From DATKEG01 sp035544515 (lineage in GTDB: Bacteria; Acidobacteriota; Vicinamibacteria; Fen-336): a stretch of 12,374 nt of DNA. Positions 6,011 to 12,374 of the stretch are shown here, in pieces. Where the stretch lies: NCBI GenBank assembly GCA_035544515.1, contig DATKEG010000215.1, positions 1 through 12,374 on the forward strand, given 5' to 3'. Numbering within the stretch: position 1 is the first letter of the stretch; every line of letters begins with the position of its first letter. The position numbers were made by a program, and so were the translations under genes. The notes under the pieces were generated by a model. It was not told the DNA's origin. It searched no databases and saw only the letters and a list, made by a program, of their open reading frames with translations.

Positions 6011-7351
6011 GTGAAGTTCTTCATCGAGACGTTCGGCTGCCAGATGAACGTCAACGATTCGGAGAAGGTCTCGGGGCTGCTCCAGGCCGAAGGCCACGAG
6101 CCCGTGGCGGAAGCGGGCGAGGCCGACTTCGTCTTCGTCAACACCTGCGCGGTGCGGGAGAAGGCCTCGGAGAAGCTCTTCCACGCGCTGGGCCGCCTGA
6201 AGCAGCTCAAGCGCCGCAGGCCGGACCTGATGATCGGCGCCGGAGGCTGCGTCACGCAGCTCCAGGGCGCCGCGAGCATCCTCGCGCGCGCGCCGTACGT
6301 GGACGTCATCGCCGGCGCCCGCAACGTCGCGCGCGTCCCGGAGCTGCTGCGGCAGGCGCGGGACACGGCACGGGCGGCCACGGACCTCGACCGGCGCGCC
6401 GATTCGTTCGCCGTCCCGGTCTCGTCCGTCGCGCACTCGAGCCCCGTGCGCGCCTACGTGACCGTGATGGAAGGCTGCAACCACGTGTGCAGCTTCTGCG
6501 TCGTGCCGCGCACACGTGGCACCGAGGCGTGCCGCGCGCCCGAGGAGGTCCTGGCCGAGGTCGAGTCGCTGGTCGGACGCGGGTACAAGGAGGTCATGCT
6601 CCTCGGGCAGACCGTGAACGCGTACGCGCACGGCGGCGCGGACTTCGCGGAGCTGCTGCGACGGGTGGATGCCGTGGACGGCCTCACGCGGCTGCGCTTC
6701 ACCACCTCCCATCCCGAGCACGTCGGCCCGCGGCTGGCCGACGCGCTTCGTGACCTGCCCAGGGTCTGCCCCTACCTCCACCTGCCCGTCCAGTCGGGCT
6801 CCGACCGCGTCCTGTCGTCGATGCGGCGCGGCTACACGCGCGGCGAATACCTCGACAAGGTCGCCCTCCTGCGGGACCGCGTCCCGGACCTGGCGCTCTC
6901 GAGCGACGTGATCGTCGGCTACCCGGGCGAGACGGACGACGACTTCCAGGCCACGGTCGACCTGGTCGAGGCGGTCGGGTTCGACGGGCTCTTCGTGTTC
7001 ACGTATTCTCCCCGCCCGGGCACCTCCGCGCTGCGGCTGGGCGACGGCGTGCCCGAGGCGGAGAAGGCGCGGCGGCTGCAGGTGCTGAACCAGGCGCAGC
7101 AGCGGCGGCAGGCCGGGCGCAACGCGAGGCGGGTGGGGAAGAGCGAGACGGTGCTCGTGGATGCGGTGGCCGGCCCGGGGAGGCTCTCCGGCCGGACGCC
7201 CCATTTCCGCATCGCGCACCTCGACGGGCCGCCCTCGTGGCTCGGCCGGCTGCTCACCGTGGAGGTCACGGGCAGCGGGGCCAACTCGCTGACTGGTCGA
7301 GTCCTTGCAAACAATTCATTGACAGCCGTTTCCAGCCTTCCTATATTCTGA
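6011..7351 (+). CDS. miaB: tRNA-2-methylthio-N6-isopentenyladenosine37 synthase MiaB
   Basis: MiaB is a radical-SAM methylthiotransferase that converts i6A37 to ms2i6A37 in tRNAs reading UNN codons. The 446-residue product shows the N-terminal UPF0004/MTTase domain with three Cys for the auxiliary cluster (Cys10 in FGCQMN, Cys46 in NTCAVRE, Cys80 in GGCVTQ). The radical-SAM CxxxCxxC motif is at Cys156, Cys160 and Cys163 (MEGCNHVCSFCVVPRTRG), and a C-terminal TRAM domain spans about 370-440. The MEGCN...CVVP..RG signature favours MiaB over RimO or MtaB. The GTG start is supported by AAAGGA (5995-6000) 10 nt upstream and by the canonical start MKFFIETFGCQMN. The final 11 or so codons contain a strong promoter for the next gene, and the C-terminal tail (about the last 12 residues) looks less conserved and more AT-rich than the rest. 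Confidence 0.95.
   Translation: MKFFIETFGCQMNVNDSEKVSGLLQAEGHEPVAEAGEADFVFVNTCAVREKASEKLFHALGRLKQLKRRRPDLMIGAGGCVTQLQGAASILARAPYVDVIAGARNVARVPELLRQARDTARAATDLDRRADSFAVPVSSVAHSSPVRAYVTVMEGCNHVCSFCVVPRTRGTEACRAPEEVLAEVESLVGRGYKEVMLLGQTVNAYAHGGADFAELLRRVDAVDGLTRLRFTTSHPEHVGPRLADALRDLPRVCPYLHLPVQSGSDRVLSSMRRGYTRGEYLDKVALLRDRVPDLALSSDVIVGYPGETDDDFQATVDLVEAVGFDGLFVFTYSPRPGTSALRLGDGVPEAEKARRLQVLNQAQQRRQAGRNARRVGKSETVLVDAVAGPGRLSGRTPHFRIAHLDGPPSWLGRLLTVEVTGSGANSLTGRVLANNSLTAVSSLPIF
7319..7347 (+). promoter_or_regulatory. Consensus-like sigma70 promoter within the 3' end of miaB, driving the BFN gene
   Basis: Perfect -35 TTGACA (7319-7324), 17-nt spacer, then -10 TATATT (7342-7347, five of six matches). 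This is the best promoter in the window and stands out in otherwise GC-rich sequence. Transcription would start near 7354, just after the miaB stop, giving a leader of about 22 nt before the ATG at 7376, with GGGGG as the only ribosome binding candidate. Confidence 0.8.
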
Positions 7352-7375
7352 ACGGACGCGCGGGGGCTCTTCGGC

Positions 7376-7861
7376 ATGCAGATCGAGATGACGATCAAGG
7401 GGCTGATGATCGACCCCATCACCAACATGCCGATCATCATCCTGCGCGACCAGGAGGGCCAGCGCGTGCTGCCGATCTGGGTGGGCGTCTTCGAGGCCAA
7501 CGCCATCGCGCTCCAGATCGAGAACGTGCAGACGCCGCGCCCGATGACGCACGACCTGCTCAAGAACGTGATCGACGACCTGCGCGCGCAGGTCGAGCGC
7601 ATCGTGGTGTCCGAGCTGAAGGAGAACACCTTCTACGCGCGCATCCACATGTCGGCGAACGGACGGGCCCTCGAGGTCGACGCGCGGCCTTCGGATGCCA
7701 TCGCGCTCGCGCTGCGCACCCGCTCGCCGATCTTCGTGGAGGAGGCGGTCATCCAGAGCGCCCGCAGCGTCGAATCGGGCAAGGAGAACATGGACCTCGG
7801 CCGTCTCCAGAAGTGGCTCGAGGGGCTCTCCGAGGACGAGCTGGGCAAGTACAAGATGTGA
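7376..7861 (+). CDS. BFN-domain (DUF151) bifunctional nuclease family protein
   Basis: The 161-residue product matches the BFN/DUF151 family in length and sequence. It opens with MQIEMTIKGLMIDPITNMPIIIL and the typical VLPIWVGVFEANAIA (about 31-45). It then has PRPMTHDLLKNVI (about 54-66) and the family-defining RPSDAIALALR (about 103-113). Plant homologues have been reported to have both RNase and DNase activity, and bacterial members are common in Thermotoga, Mycobacterium and many others. The bacterial role is poorly established, so the nuclease label is taken from the family and not shown here. No signal peptide or membrane segment is seen, so it is likely cytoplasmic. It has its own strong promoter starting inside miaB and lies 156 nt before parA. 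The last 30 or so residues form a charged, likely helical tail (KWLEGLSEDELGKYKM). Confidence 0.9.
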   Translation: MQIEMTIKGLMIDPITNMPIIILRDQEGQRVLPIWVGVFEANAIALQIENVQTPRPMTHDLLKNVIDDLRAQVERIVVSELKENTFYARIHMSANGRALEVDARPSDAIALALRTRSPIFVEEAVIQSARSVESGKENMDLGRLQKWLEGLSEDELGKYKM

Positions 7862-7918
7862 CCGGGGACACCATCCCTGGGCCCCGTTCCGCTCCTCCCC
7901 CCAACATTTAGCTCGTAG

Positions 7919-7948
7919 TTGACCTGCTGAGGCAAGGTCCCCTACTAT
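7919..7948 (+). promoter_or_regulatory. Candidate promoter for parAB
   Basis: TTGACC (7919-7924, five of six) is followed after 18 nt by TACTAT (7943-7948, four of six). The overlapping TATCCT (7946-7951) repeats the CTATCCT block seen at the recN -10. The predicted start near 7955 leaves a leader of about 60 nt before parA. Between the BFN stop and this promoter (7862-7918) I see only weak GGGA/TCCC and CGGGG/CCCCG stems without a T-run. Confidence 0.55.
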
Positions 7949-7977
7949 CCTGCCTCCACACATGCTCCCCAGGGTTC

Positions 7978-8012
7978 CCTCCGGCCCGGCTCCGGGCCCC
8001 GTCCCGCGGAGG
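7978..8012 (+). promoter_or_regulatory. Leader hairpin that can mask the parA ribosome binding site
   Basis: GGCCCG (7983-7988) and CGGGCC (7993-7998) form a tight GC stem-loop with a 4-nt loop. Outside it, CCTCC (7978-7982) is complementary to GGAGG (8008-8012), which is the Shine-Dalgarno sequence 5 nt before the parA ATG. The folded leader would therefore bury the ribosome binding site. This is read from base pairing only; whether it regulates anything is unknown. Confidence 0.4.
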
Positions 8013-8017
8013 ACGCG

Positions 8018-8776
8018 ATGATCGTCATCGCCATCGCCAACCAGAAGGGCGGTGTGGGCAAGACCACGACCGCGATCAACCTGGCCGCGGGCATGGCCAT
8101 GCGCGGCCGGCGCACGCTGCTCGTGGACCTCGATCCGCAGGCCAACTCCTCCATCACCTACCTCGACCTACGCACGCAGCCGCGCTCGATGTACGACGTG
8201 CTCGCGAACGGGTGCGCTCCGATCGCCGAGATCATCCAGCCCACGCGCGTGAGCGGCCTCGACATCGCGCCGGCGCGCATCGGCCTGGCCAAGCTCGAGT
8301 CGCAGCTCGTGGGAGAGCTCGACGCCCACTTCCGCCTGAAGGACCGGCTGGCCACGGTGAGCGAACGGTACGACTTCGTGGTCATCGACACCCCGCCCGC
8401 GCTGGGCCTGATCACGGTCAACGCGCTGGTGGCCGCGACGCACCTGCTCGTCCCCGTGCAGTCGAGCTATTTCGCGCTCGAAGGCACGGACGACCTGCTG
8501 GAGACCGTGGACAAGATCCGGGCGCGGCCCAATCCGGACCTCAAGCTGCTCGGCGCGGTGATCACGCTGCACGACCGGCGCACGACGCTCTCTCGCGACG
8601 TGCACAAGGCGATCACCGATGTCTTCGGGGACCGGCTCTTCCGGACCACCATCACCAAGAGCATCCGGCTCGAGGAGAGCCCGGCCCACAAGGAGCCGAT
8701 CTTCACCTTCGCGCCCCAATCCAGCGGAGCGTACGAGTACTACCGCCTCTGCGAGGAGGTCATCGAACGTGTCTAG
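8018..8776 (+). CDS. parA: Chromosome partitioning ATPase ParA (Soj-like)
   Basis: ParA is the nucleoid-binding Walker ATPase that, with ParB, moves replicon origins apart. The 252-residue protein has the small chromosomal (Soj) form without an N-terminal DNA-binding extension. The deviant Walker A is KGGVGKTT (10-17), the A' motif is LLVDLDPQAN (34-43) and Walker B is FVVIDTPPALG (120-130). The downstream LVPVQSSYFALEG and the ITLHDRRTTLSRDV stretch are typical of the family. The ATG is backed by GGAGG at 8-12 nt before it, and the protein begins directly with the family core MIVIAIANQKGG. The gene overlaps parB by 8 nt. A promoter and a possible masking hairpin lie upstream. Related MinD or plasmid ParA identities are excluded by the adjoining parB and by motif form. 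Confidence 0.95.
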   Translation: MIVIAIANQKGGVGKTTTAINLAAGMAMRGRRTLLVDLDPQANSSITYLDLRTQPRSMYDVLANGCAPIAEIIQPTRVSGLDIAPARIGLAKLESQLVGELDAHFRLKDRLATVSERYDFVVIDTPPALGLITVNALVAATHLLVPVQSSYFALEGTDDLLETVDKIRARPNPDLKLLGAVITLHDRRTTLSRDVHKAITDVFGDRLFRTTITKSIRLEESPAHKEPIFTFAPQSSGAYEYYRLCEEVIERV

Positions 8777-9617
8777 CCCGCGACGCCTTGGCCTGCCGGA
8801 GACGCTCCGCATGCGCCACGACACGCACTTCGTGGACCAGCTCGGACGGCCCGGCGGGATTCCCGTCGGCCGTCTCATCCCCGTCGAGGACATCGATCCC
8901 AACCCGAACCAGCCGCGACAGGCGCTGGGCGATCTGAGCGAGCTCGTCGCCTCCATCCGTGAGAAGGGCGTGCTCGAACCGATCCTCGTGCGGCCGCGCG
9001 GCAGCCGCTTCCAGATCATCGCCGGCGAGCGCCGTTACCGCGCCGCGAGCGAGGTCGGGCTCGCCGAGATCGCGTGCATCGTCCGCGAGACGAGCGACGC
9101 GGAGATGATGGAGCTCGCGCTCATCGAGAACCTCCAGAGGAAGGACCTGAGCGCGTTCGAAGAGGCCGACGGGTTGAAGGTGCTGGCCGAGACGTACGCC
9201 TATACGCACGAGCAGATGGCGGAGAGGATCGGACGCAGCCGCACGTCGATCACCGAGACGCTCTCGCTCACCGTGATGCCGGACGACATCCGCGAGCTGT
9301 GTCGGCTGGCCGACATTCACTCGAAGTCGTTGCTGCTACAAATCGTTCGGCAGTCGGACACGCAGAAAATGATCGCGCTCATCGAACGGCTGCAGGCCGG
9401 CGGTACCACGCGCGAACACGCGCGCCGCATCGCGCAACGGCAGAAGGCCAAGGCGTCGCGCGGCCGGCCGCGCAACTTCGTGTTTCGTTATCAGCCGCGC
9501 GAGAAGACTTTCAGCCTCTCGCTGCAGTTCCGCAAGGCGCAGGTCCCGCGCGACGAGGTCGTCCGCGCGCTGCAAGCCGTCATTGACGAGCTGACGCGCG
9601 ATCTCGCCCGCGCGTAA
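8769..9617 (+). CDS. parB: Chromosome partitioning protein ParB (Spo0J-like CTPase)
   Basis: ParB binds parS DNA, slides as a CTP-gated clamp, and stimulates ParA. From the chosen GTG (8769) the product has 282 residues, a normal length. An earlier open stretch lies inside parA in another frame and is not used; GAGGAGG (8753-8759) sits 9 nt before the GTG. Conserved features are DPNPNQPR (43-50), the CTP-binding GERRYRAA (86-93), ENLQRKDLSAFEEA (120-133) and a helix-turn-helix (about 146-167, YTHEQMAERIGRSRTSI). A basic linker and a C-terminal beta-beta-alpha dimerisation-like region (about 245-280) follow. The N-terminus (GLPETLRMRHDTHFVDQL, 8-25) lacks the usual GLGRGLDALL-like ParA-activating peptide, so ParA contact may differ. 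No parS-like TGTTTCACGTGAAACA was seen in the window. Confidence 0.94.
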   Translation: MSSPRRLGLPETLRMRHDTHFVDQLGRPGGIPVGRLIPVEDIDPNPNQPRQALGDLSELVASIREKGVLEPILVRPRGSRFQIIAGERRYRAASEVGLAEIACIVRETSDAEMMELALIENLQRKDLSAFEEADGLKVLAETYAYTHEQMAERIGRSRTSITETLSLTVMPDDIRELCRLADIHSKSLLLQIVRQSDTQKMIALIERLQAGGTTREHARRIAQRQKAKASRGRPRNFVFRYQPREKTFSLSLQFRKAQVPRDEVVRALQAVIDELTRDLARA

Positions 9618-9643
9618 GGAATCGCCGCGGGCGCGGTGCGCGT

Positions 9644-9679
9644 CAGCTCTATTGAGCTGGGGGGTGCTGCGTCGCACCC
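9644..9679. terminator. Two small hairpins between convergent genes; possible terminator region
   Basis: CAGCTC-TATT-GAGCTG (9644-9659) forms a 6-bp stem with a 4-nt loop. It is followed by GGGTGC-N6-GCACCC (9662-9679), another 6-bp stem. They begin 26 nt after the parB stop, in a region where parB converges with the membrane glycosyltransferase gene. Neither stem is followed by a T-run on either strand, so efficient intrinsic termination is doubtful. Confidence 0.35.
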
Positions 9680-9759
9680 GCCAGACCCCCCTCGCTCGCG
9701 CGGAAGTGAATCCCGCGCTCGCTCTGTCGGTGTGAGCGTCTAATCGCTGGTCCTTGCGG

Positions 9760-9810
9760 GCAGCGTCCGCTGCGTCCTCTCAGGCCTCCTTCTGCGCCTC
9801 TGCGGTGAAT
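9760..9810 (-). repeat. Degenerate intergenic repeat of the ACCGCAGAGGCGCAGAG type
   Basis: Read on the minus strand, the stretch opens ATTCACCGCAGAGGCGCAG and continues with GAGAGGACGCAGCGGACGC. It is built from imperfect units of about 9-10 nt around CGCAGAGG / CGCAGAAGG / ACGCAGCGG. It starts 17 nt after the stop codon of the leftward glycosyltransferase gene and ends in a GCAGCG-TC-CGCTGC palindrome (9760-9773). From memory, similar runs of CACCGCAGAGGCGCAGAG-like sequence recur between genes in many environmental bacterial genomes. I cannot search for that here. No coding frame is supported; the rest of 9618-9827 holds only the hairpins listed separately. Confidence 0.55.
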
Positions 9811-9827
9811 CCGTTTCGGTTCGGCCG

Positions 9828-11843
9828 TCAGCGCTCGAGGACGAACTTCTCCGTCAGGTACCGTGCCGCGCGCGCGGCGCCGAACCACCAGAACGAGGCC
9901 GCGTAGAGAAGCCCGAGCGGGCGGGCGATGGTGGCCAGCCACACTCCCACCGCGCCGAGCGCGAGGGCGAACAGCGGCGCCACGATCTCCAGGTCCTTGT
10001 TGTAGCGCACGAGGTTCGGACCGGGCAGGCCGCCGGACGCCAGGTTCAGGAGCAGGAACGTGGAGGCCCAGGCGACGACCAGCCGCGTGCGTGCGCCTTC
10101 CGTCGCGCGCAGGAGCAGCACGAGGCCGGCGGCGATGACCGGAGCGAACCCGCCGTAGAAGAGGTACGTCCGCCAGGCCGCCTTGCGCGCGCCGCGGAGA
10201 AGATCGAGGCCGGGACCGGCGTAGGGGTCGTCGGGCTCTTCGGGCGCCGTCTCCTCGGTCGCCACGCGCTGTCGCTGCTCCGTCTTGTCGAGCAGGATCT
10301 GCTCCTCGGCCATGGGGATGCCGCGCCGCATGTCCAGGAAGACGGGAACGTATCGGCCGTAGAACAGCGCCAGGGACAGCAGGGCGCCGAGCGCGCCCGC
10401 GGCGGCGAGGCCGAGCTGGCGGCGTCGCGCGAAGGGCGTGCGGTCGCGGAGGAGCTGGAACGCGAGCAGCAGCGGAAGCAGGATGCCGAAGTTGAGCAGG
10501 GACTGGGTGTAGGTGAGGAGCGCCAGCGCGACGAGCGCGCCCAGGGACACGACGATCCGGGGACGATCGAGCTCGTCGAGGTGGGCCGCGAGGTAGAGGA
10601 GCACCAGCGCGTCGACGAAGTGGCCGGCGAGCGCCGGGAAGTAGGCGAGCGACAGGCGCGCCAGGAAGATCGGCAACAGTGGATGCGCGGCCGCCGCCGC
10701 CATCGACACCGCGGCGGACAGGCGGAGCCTCCGGCCGATGGCGTACACGAGCAGGGCTTCGAGGCTGTTGAGGGCCGCGGCCAGCACCGAGACCGCGACC
10801 TCGGGCGGATAGCGGGCCAGGCGCACGAGCGGCCAGCAGACGAGGTAGAACACGGGCGGGTAGGGGAACGCGTACCAGTGGCCGTTCACGAACTGGAGGC
10901 CGAGGCTCAGCCGGAACTGGCTGGCGGTGAACTCCTGCAGGAAGCGAGCGAGGCCGTGCCGGGCCACCTGGTCGGCGAACATCGCGTGGATGCGGACGTC
11001 GGGGTAATAGAACCCGGGGTGCAGGAGCAGCGCGAGCCTCACCGCGAGCCCGAGCAGCACCACGACGACGAGCGCGCCCGCGACGTGCGGGGAGACGATG
11101 TCGAACGCGCGCCGAATGGGCGGCACGCGGACGAGCAGCAGGGCCACGAGGGCCACGGCCGTGAACACGCCCCAGCCCTCGCGGAGGATGCGCTCCACGG
11201 CGAGAGGGTCCGCCGCGATGCCCGCCGCGGCCGCCAGCACCAGGCCGGCTCCGAGAACGAGCGCGCTCGAGAAGGCACCTCCGGCGGCGAGCACCGTGAT
11301 GAATCCGGCGAGCGCCACCGCCGCGACCGCCAGGGCGACGCGCGTGGGGAGCGCGAACCGGGCCCCGGGGCCGCGCCGCTCCACCTCCAGCCAGTCCATC
11401 GCGATGCCGAGCGGGACACGGCTCGCGGACGGCGCGTCGATGAGCAGCGAGAACGGCGCGCGTCCGTGGAGTGACGGCAGGGGGAACTCGAGCAGCAGGT
11501 AGGGGACACGCTCATCGGCCCGCAGGTCGAACGCCGCGACGATCCGCCCTTCCGTTCGGATCGTAACTCTAGCTGGCTCAACAAAATGGCGCCGTACGCG
11601 CATCCGAAGCACGTGCCCCGTGCCGCTGACGTGAATGGGCAGATGGACGGCGGCCGAGGTCGAGGTCCAGTGGAAGCGCGTCAAGCCTTCGCGCTCCCAG
11701 TCGCCCCGGAAGCCCTGCACGTACACCGCGTCGTTGGGGCCGAAGTTGACGAGCGCGCGGCCGGCGACGCGGGTGGCGAAGGCGGACGCACCCCAGGCGG
11801 CGGCCGCCAGCGCGAGCGCGGCCAGGAGGTCCCGCGCCCTCAA
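9828..11843 (-). CDS. Multi-span membrane protein, GT-C-like glycosyltransferase with N-terminal extracytoplasmic domain
   Basis: The 671-residue product has an N-terminal membrane anchor (about 5-24), then a soluble, probably extracytoplasmic beta-rich domain (about 30-160). About a dozen further hydrophobic segments follow (first near 168-190, 192-212, 225-240 and 255-275, last near 625-655). After the 255-275 segment comes HPGFYYPDVRIHAMFAD (275-291), resembling the first external loop with the catalytic acidic residue (Asp282) of GT-C enzymes. FPYPPVFYLVCWP (326-338) is also typical of GT39/GT83/PMT-like proteins. GT-C enzymes use lipid-phosphate sugars to glycosylate lipids or proteins outside the membrane. 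Donor and acceptor cannot be read here. The TTG start has AGGAG (11851-11855) 7 nt upstream, overlapping the stop of the methyltransferase gene, so the two are probably coupled. A charged acidic loop spans about 515-545. A transporter or flippase role cannot be excluded. Confidence 0.75.
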   Translation of the reverse strand: MRARDLLAALALAAAAWGASAFATRVAGRALVNFGPNDAVYVQGFRGDWEREGLTRFHWTSTSAAVHLPIHVSGTGHVLRMRVRRHFVEPARVTIRTEGRIVAAFDLRADERVPYLLLEFPLPSLHGRAPFSLLIDAPSASRVPLGIAMDWLEVERRGPGARFALPTRVALAVAAVALAGFITVLAAGGAFSSALVLGAGLVLAAAAGIAADPLAVERILREGWGVFTAVALVALLLVRVPPIRRAFDIVSPHVAGALVVVVLLGLAVRLALLLHPGFYYPDVRIHAMFADQVARHGLARFLQEFTASQFRLSLGLQFVNGHWYAFPYPPVFYLVCWPLVRLARYPPEVAVSVLAAALNSLEALLVYAIGRRLRLSAAVSMAAAAAHPLLPIFLARLSLAYFPALAGHFVDALVLLYLAAHLDELDRPRIVVSLGALVALALLTYTQSLLNFGILLPLLLAFQLLRDRTPFARRRQLGLAAAGALGALLSLALFYGRYVPVFLDMRRGIPMAEEQILLDKTEQRQRVATEETAPEEPDDPYAGPGLDLLRGARKAAWRTYLFYGGFAPVIAAGLVLLLRATEGARTRLVVAWASTFLLLNLASGGLPGPNLVRYNKDLEIVAPLFALALGAVGVWLATIARPLGLLYAASFWWFGAARAARYLTEKFVLER

Positions 11844-11853
11844 GCGATCGCTC

Positions 11854-12374
11854 CTAACCGCGCGTCAGGACCGCCGCGTAGTAGTCGCAGATCCCGCTCT
11901 GCAGGATCTCCTCCTTCTCGATGCGGCGGCCGTCCTGCGCGTACAGGCGGCGGTACTCGTCGGCCGGACGGATGTGCTCGCCGTTCTCCACGTTGTGGAT
12001 GAGGTGGCCGATGAGGTTCATCCGGGAGATGGCCGGGATGTCCTCGATGGCCAGGATCTTCCCGCCCGGGGCGAGCAGGCGCGTCGCTTCCCCGAGCACG
12101 GCCCGGGCGTAGTCGTCCGGCAGGTGGTGCAGCAGCCCAAAGATGAGGATCTGGTCGAAACGGGCGTCGGGCAGGTCGACCTTGCGCGCGTCGCCCACCA
12201 GGAACGTTCCCTTGCGCGTGCGGCGCGCGTGCTCGACGTAACGCGCGTTGAGGTCCACGCCGAAGTAGTCGTCGCCGAGGAAGAGGTCGGCGAAGGCGCC
12301 GGGGCCGCAGCCCAGGTCGAGCGAGCGCAGGCCGCGCCCCGGGCGCAGGTCCCGGCGGATGACCGCGCGGATGG
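11854..12374 (-). CDS. Class I SAM-dependent methyltransferase, 5' end outside the window
   Basis: The frame is open to the right edge, with 172 residues visible and the N-terminus missing. The Rossmann-fold motifs are clear. Motif I is SLDLGCGPGAFAD, the acidic end of strand 2 is FGVDLN, and the following loop is VGDARKVDLP. Motif IV is FDQILIFGLLHHLPDD, and motif VI is LLAPGGKILAIED. This is the methyltransferase type 11/25 pattern acting on small molecules or glycan/lipid substrates; the substrate cannot be read. The GTG at 12258 lies inside the fold, after motif I, so it is not the true start. Only 10 nt separate its stop from the TTG of the GT-C-like gene, whose ribosome binding site overlaps the stop (TAGGAG). 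This suggests one operon, perhaps for a surface glycan or glycolipid. Confidence 0.88.
   Translation of the reverse strand, partial: IRAVIRRDLRPGRGLRSLDLGCGPGAFADLFLGDDYFGVDLNARYVEHARRTRKGTFLVGDARKVDLPDARFDQILIFGLLHHLPDDYARAVLGEATRLLAPGGKILAIEDIPAISRMNLIGHLIHNVENGEHIRPADEYRRLYAQDGRRIEKEEILQSGICDYYAAVLTRG

Noticed and set aside
6505..6525. CACGTG cores (near 6482, 6511 and 11612) as possible parS sites
   Set aside because: Their flanks do not match TGTTTCACGTGAAACA; the first two lie in miaB and the last in the membrane protein gene.
5909..7219. A 436-codon open frame on the minus strand opposite miaB
   Set aside because: The composition is rich in His, Arg and Ala with no motif, and miaB with all six cluster cysteines is on the other strand. 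It is a shadow frame.
10581..11474. A 297-codon plus-strand frame within the membrane protein gene
   Set aside because: It is a highly charged Arg/Glu/His-rich shadow of a hydrophobic protein read in antisense. It has no start context or domain.
11844..11851. GCGATCGC octamer like the cyanobacterial HIP1 element
   Set aside because: It is a single copy inside a start-site spacer. GC-rich chance is enough, and nothing else points to cyanobacteria.
1..12374. CRISPR arrays, tRNA or rRNA genes, insertion sequences, phage or defence genes
   Set aside because: I saw no regularly spaced repeats, no tRNA-like cloverleaf or TTCRANYC pattern in the gaps, and no transposase or integrase motifs. The gene content is core chromosomal.

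Overview
The window is a GC-rich (roughly 70% by eye) chromosomal segment from a Gram-negative (diderm) bacterium. The evidence is a complete Tol-Pal envelope operon with a lipoprotein-type Pal. GC content, gene style and the neighbourhood are compatible with an uncultured soil or sediment lineage such as Methylomirabilota/Rokubacteria or a deltaproteobacterium-like group. That placement is an impression, not a demonstration. Coding density is high, GTG and TTG starts are common, and most long antisense frames are GC-bias shadows.

Layout. Positions 1-4100 are a leftward (minus strand) operon: tolQ, tolR, a TonB/TolA-like energy-transducing protein, tolB, pal and the first 27 codons of a secreted protein, probably the YbgF/CpoB-type Tol-Pal accessory factor. 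The genes overlap or sit 4-15 nt apart, except for about 100 nt with a palindromic structure before the last one. Positions 4101-4284 are a divergent promoter region. Positions 4285-9617 run rightward: recN (DNA repair ATPase), miaB (tRNA methylthiotransferase), a BFN/DUF151 'bifunctional nuclease' protein with its own strong promoter embedded in the 3' end of miaB, then parA and parB (chromosome segregation) behind another promoter and a leader that can fold over the parA ribosome binding site. Positions 9618-9827 are a convergent intergenic region with small hairpins and a degenerate GCAGAGG-type repeat. Positions 9828-12374 run leftward again: a class I methyltransferase (5' end outside the window) coupled to a large multi-membrane-span GT-C-like glycosyltransferase with an N-terminal extracytoplasmic domain.

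How the genes fit. TolQ-TolR form the proton-driven motor, the TonB/TolA-like protein spans the periplasm, and TolB-Pal link it to the outer membrane and peptidoglycan. RecN, MiaB, BFN and ParAB are housekeeping functions in DNA repair, tRNA modification, an uncertain nuclease/regulatory role, and replicon partitioning. The methyltransferase and GT-C protein may act together on a surface glycan or lipid-linked sugar, which is inference from adjacency.

I found no clear new defence or mobile system; the window is mostly core genome. The points most worth a second look are the intergenic GCAGAGG-like repeat, the consensus-like promoter inside miaB, the parA leader hairpin, the TonB-type replacement of TolA, the unusual ParB N-terminus, the Arg-rich overlapping TolB start, and the fused domain architecture of the GT-C protein.
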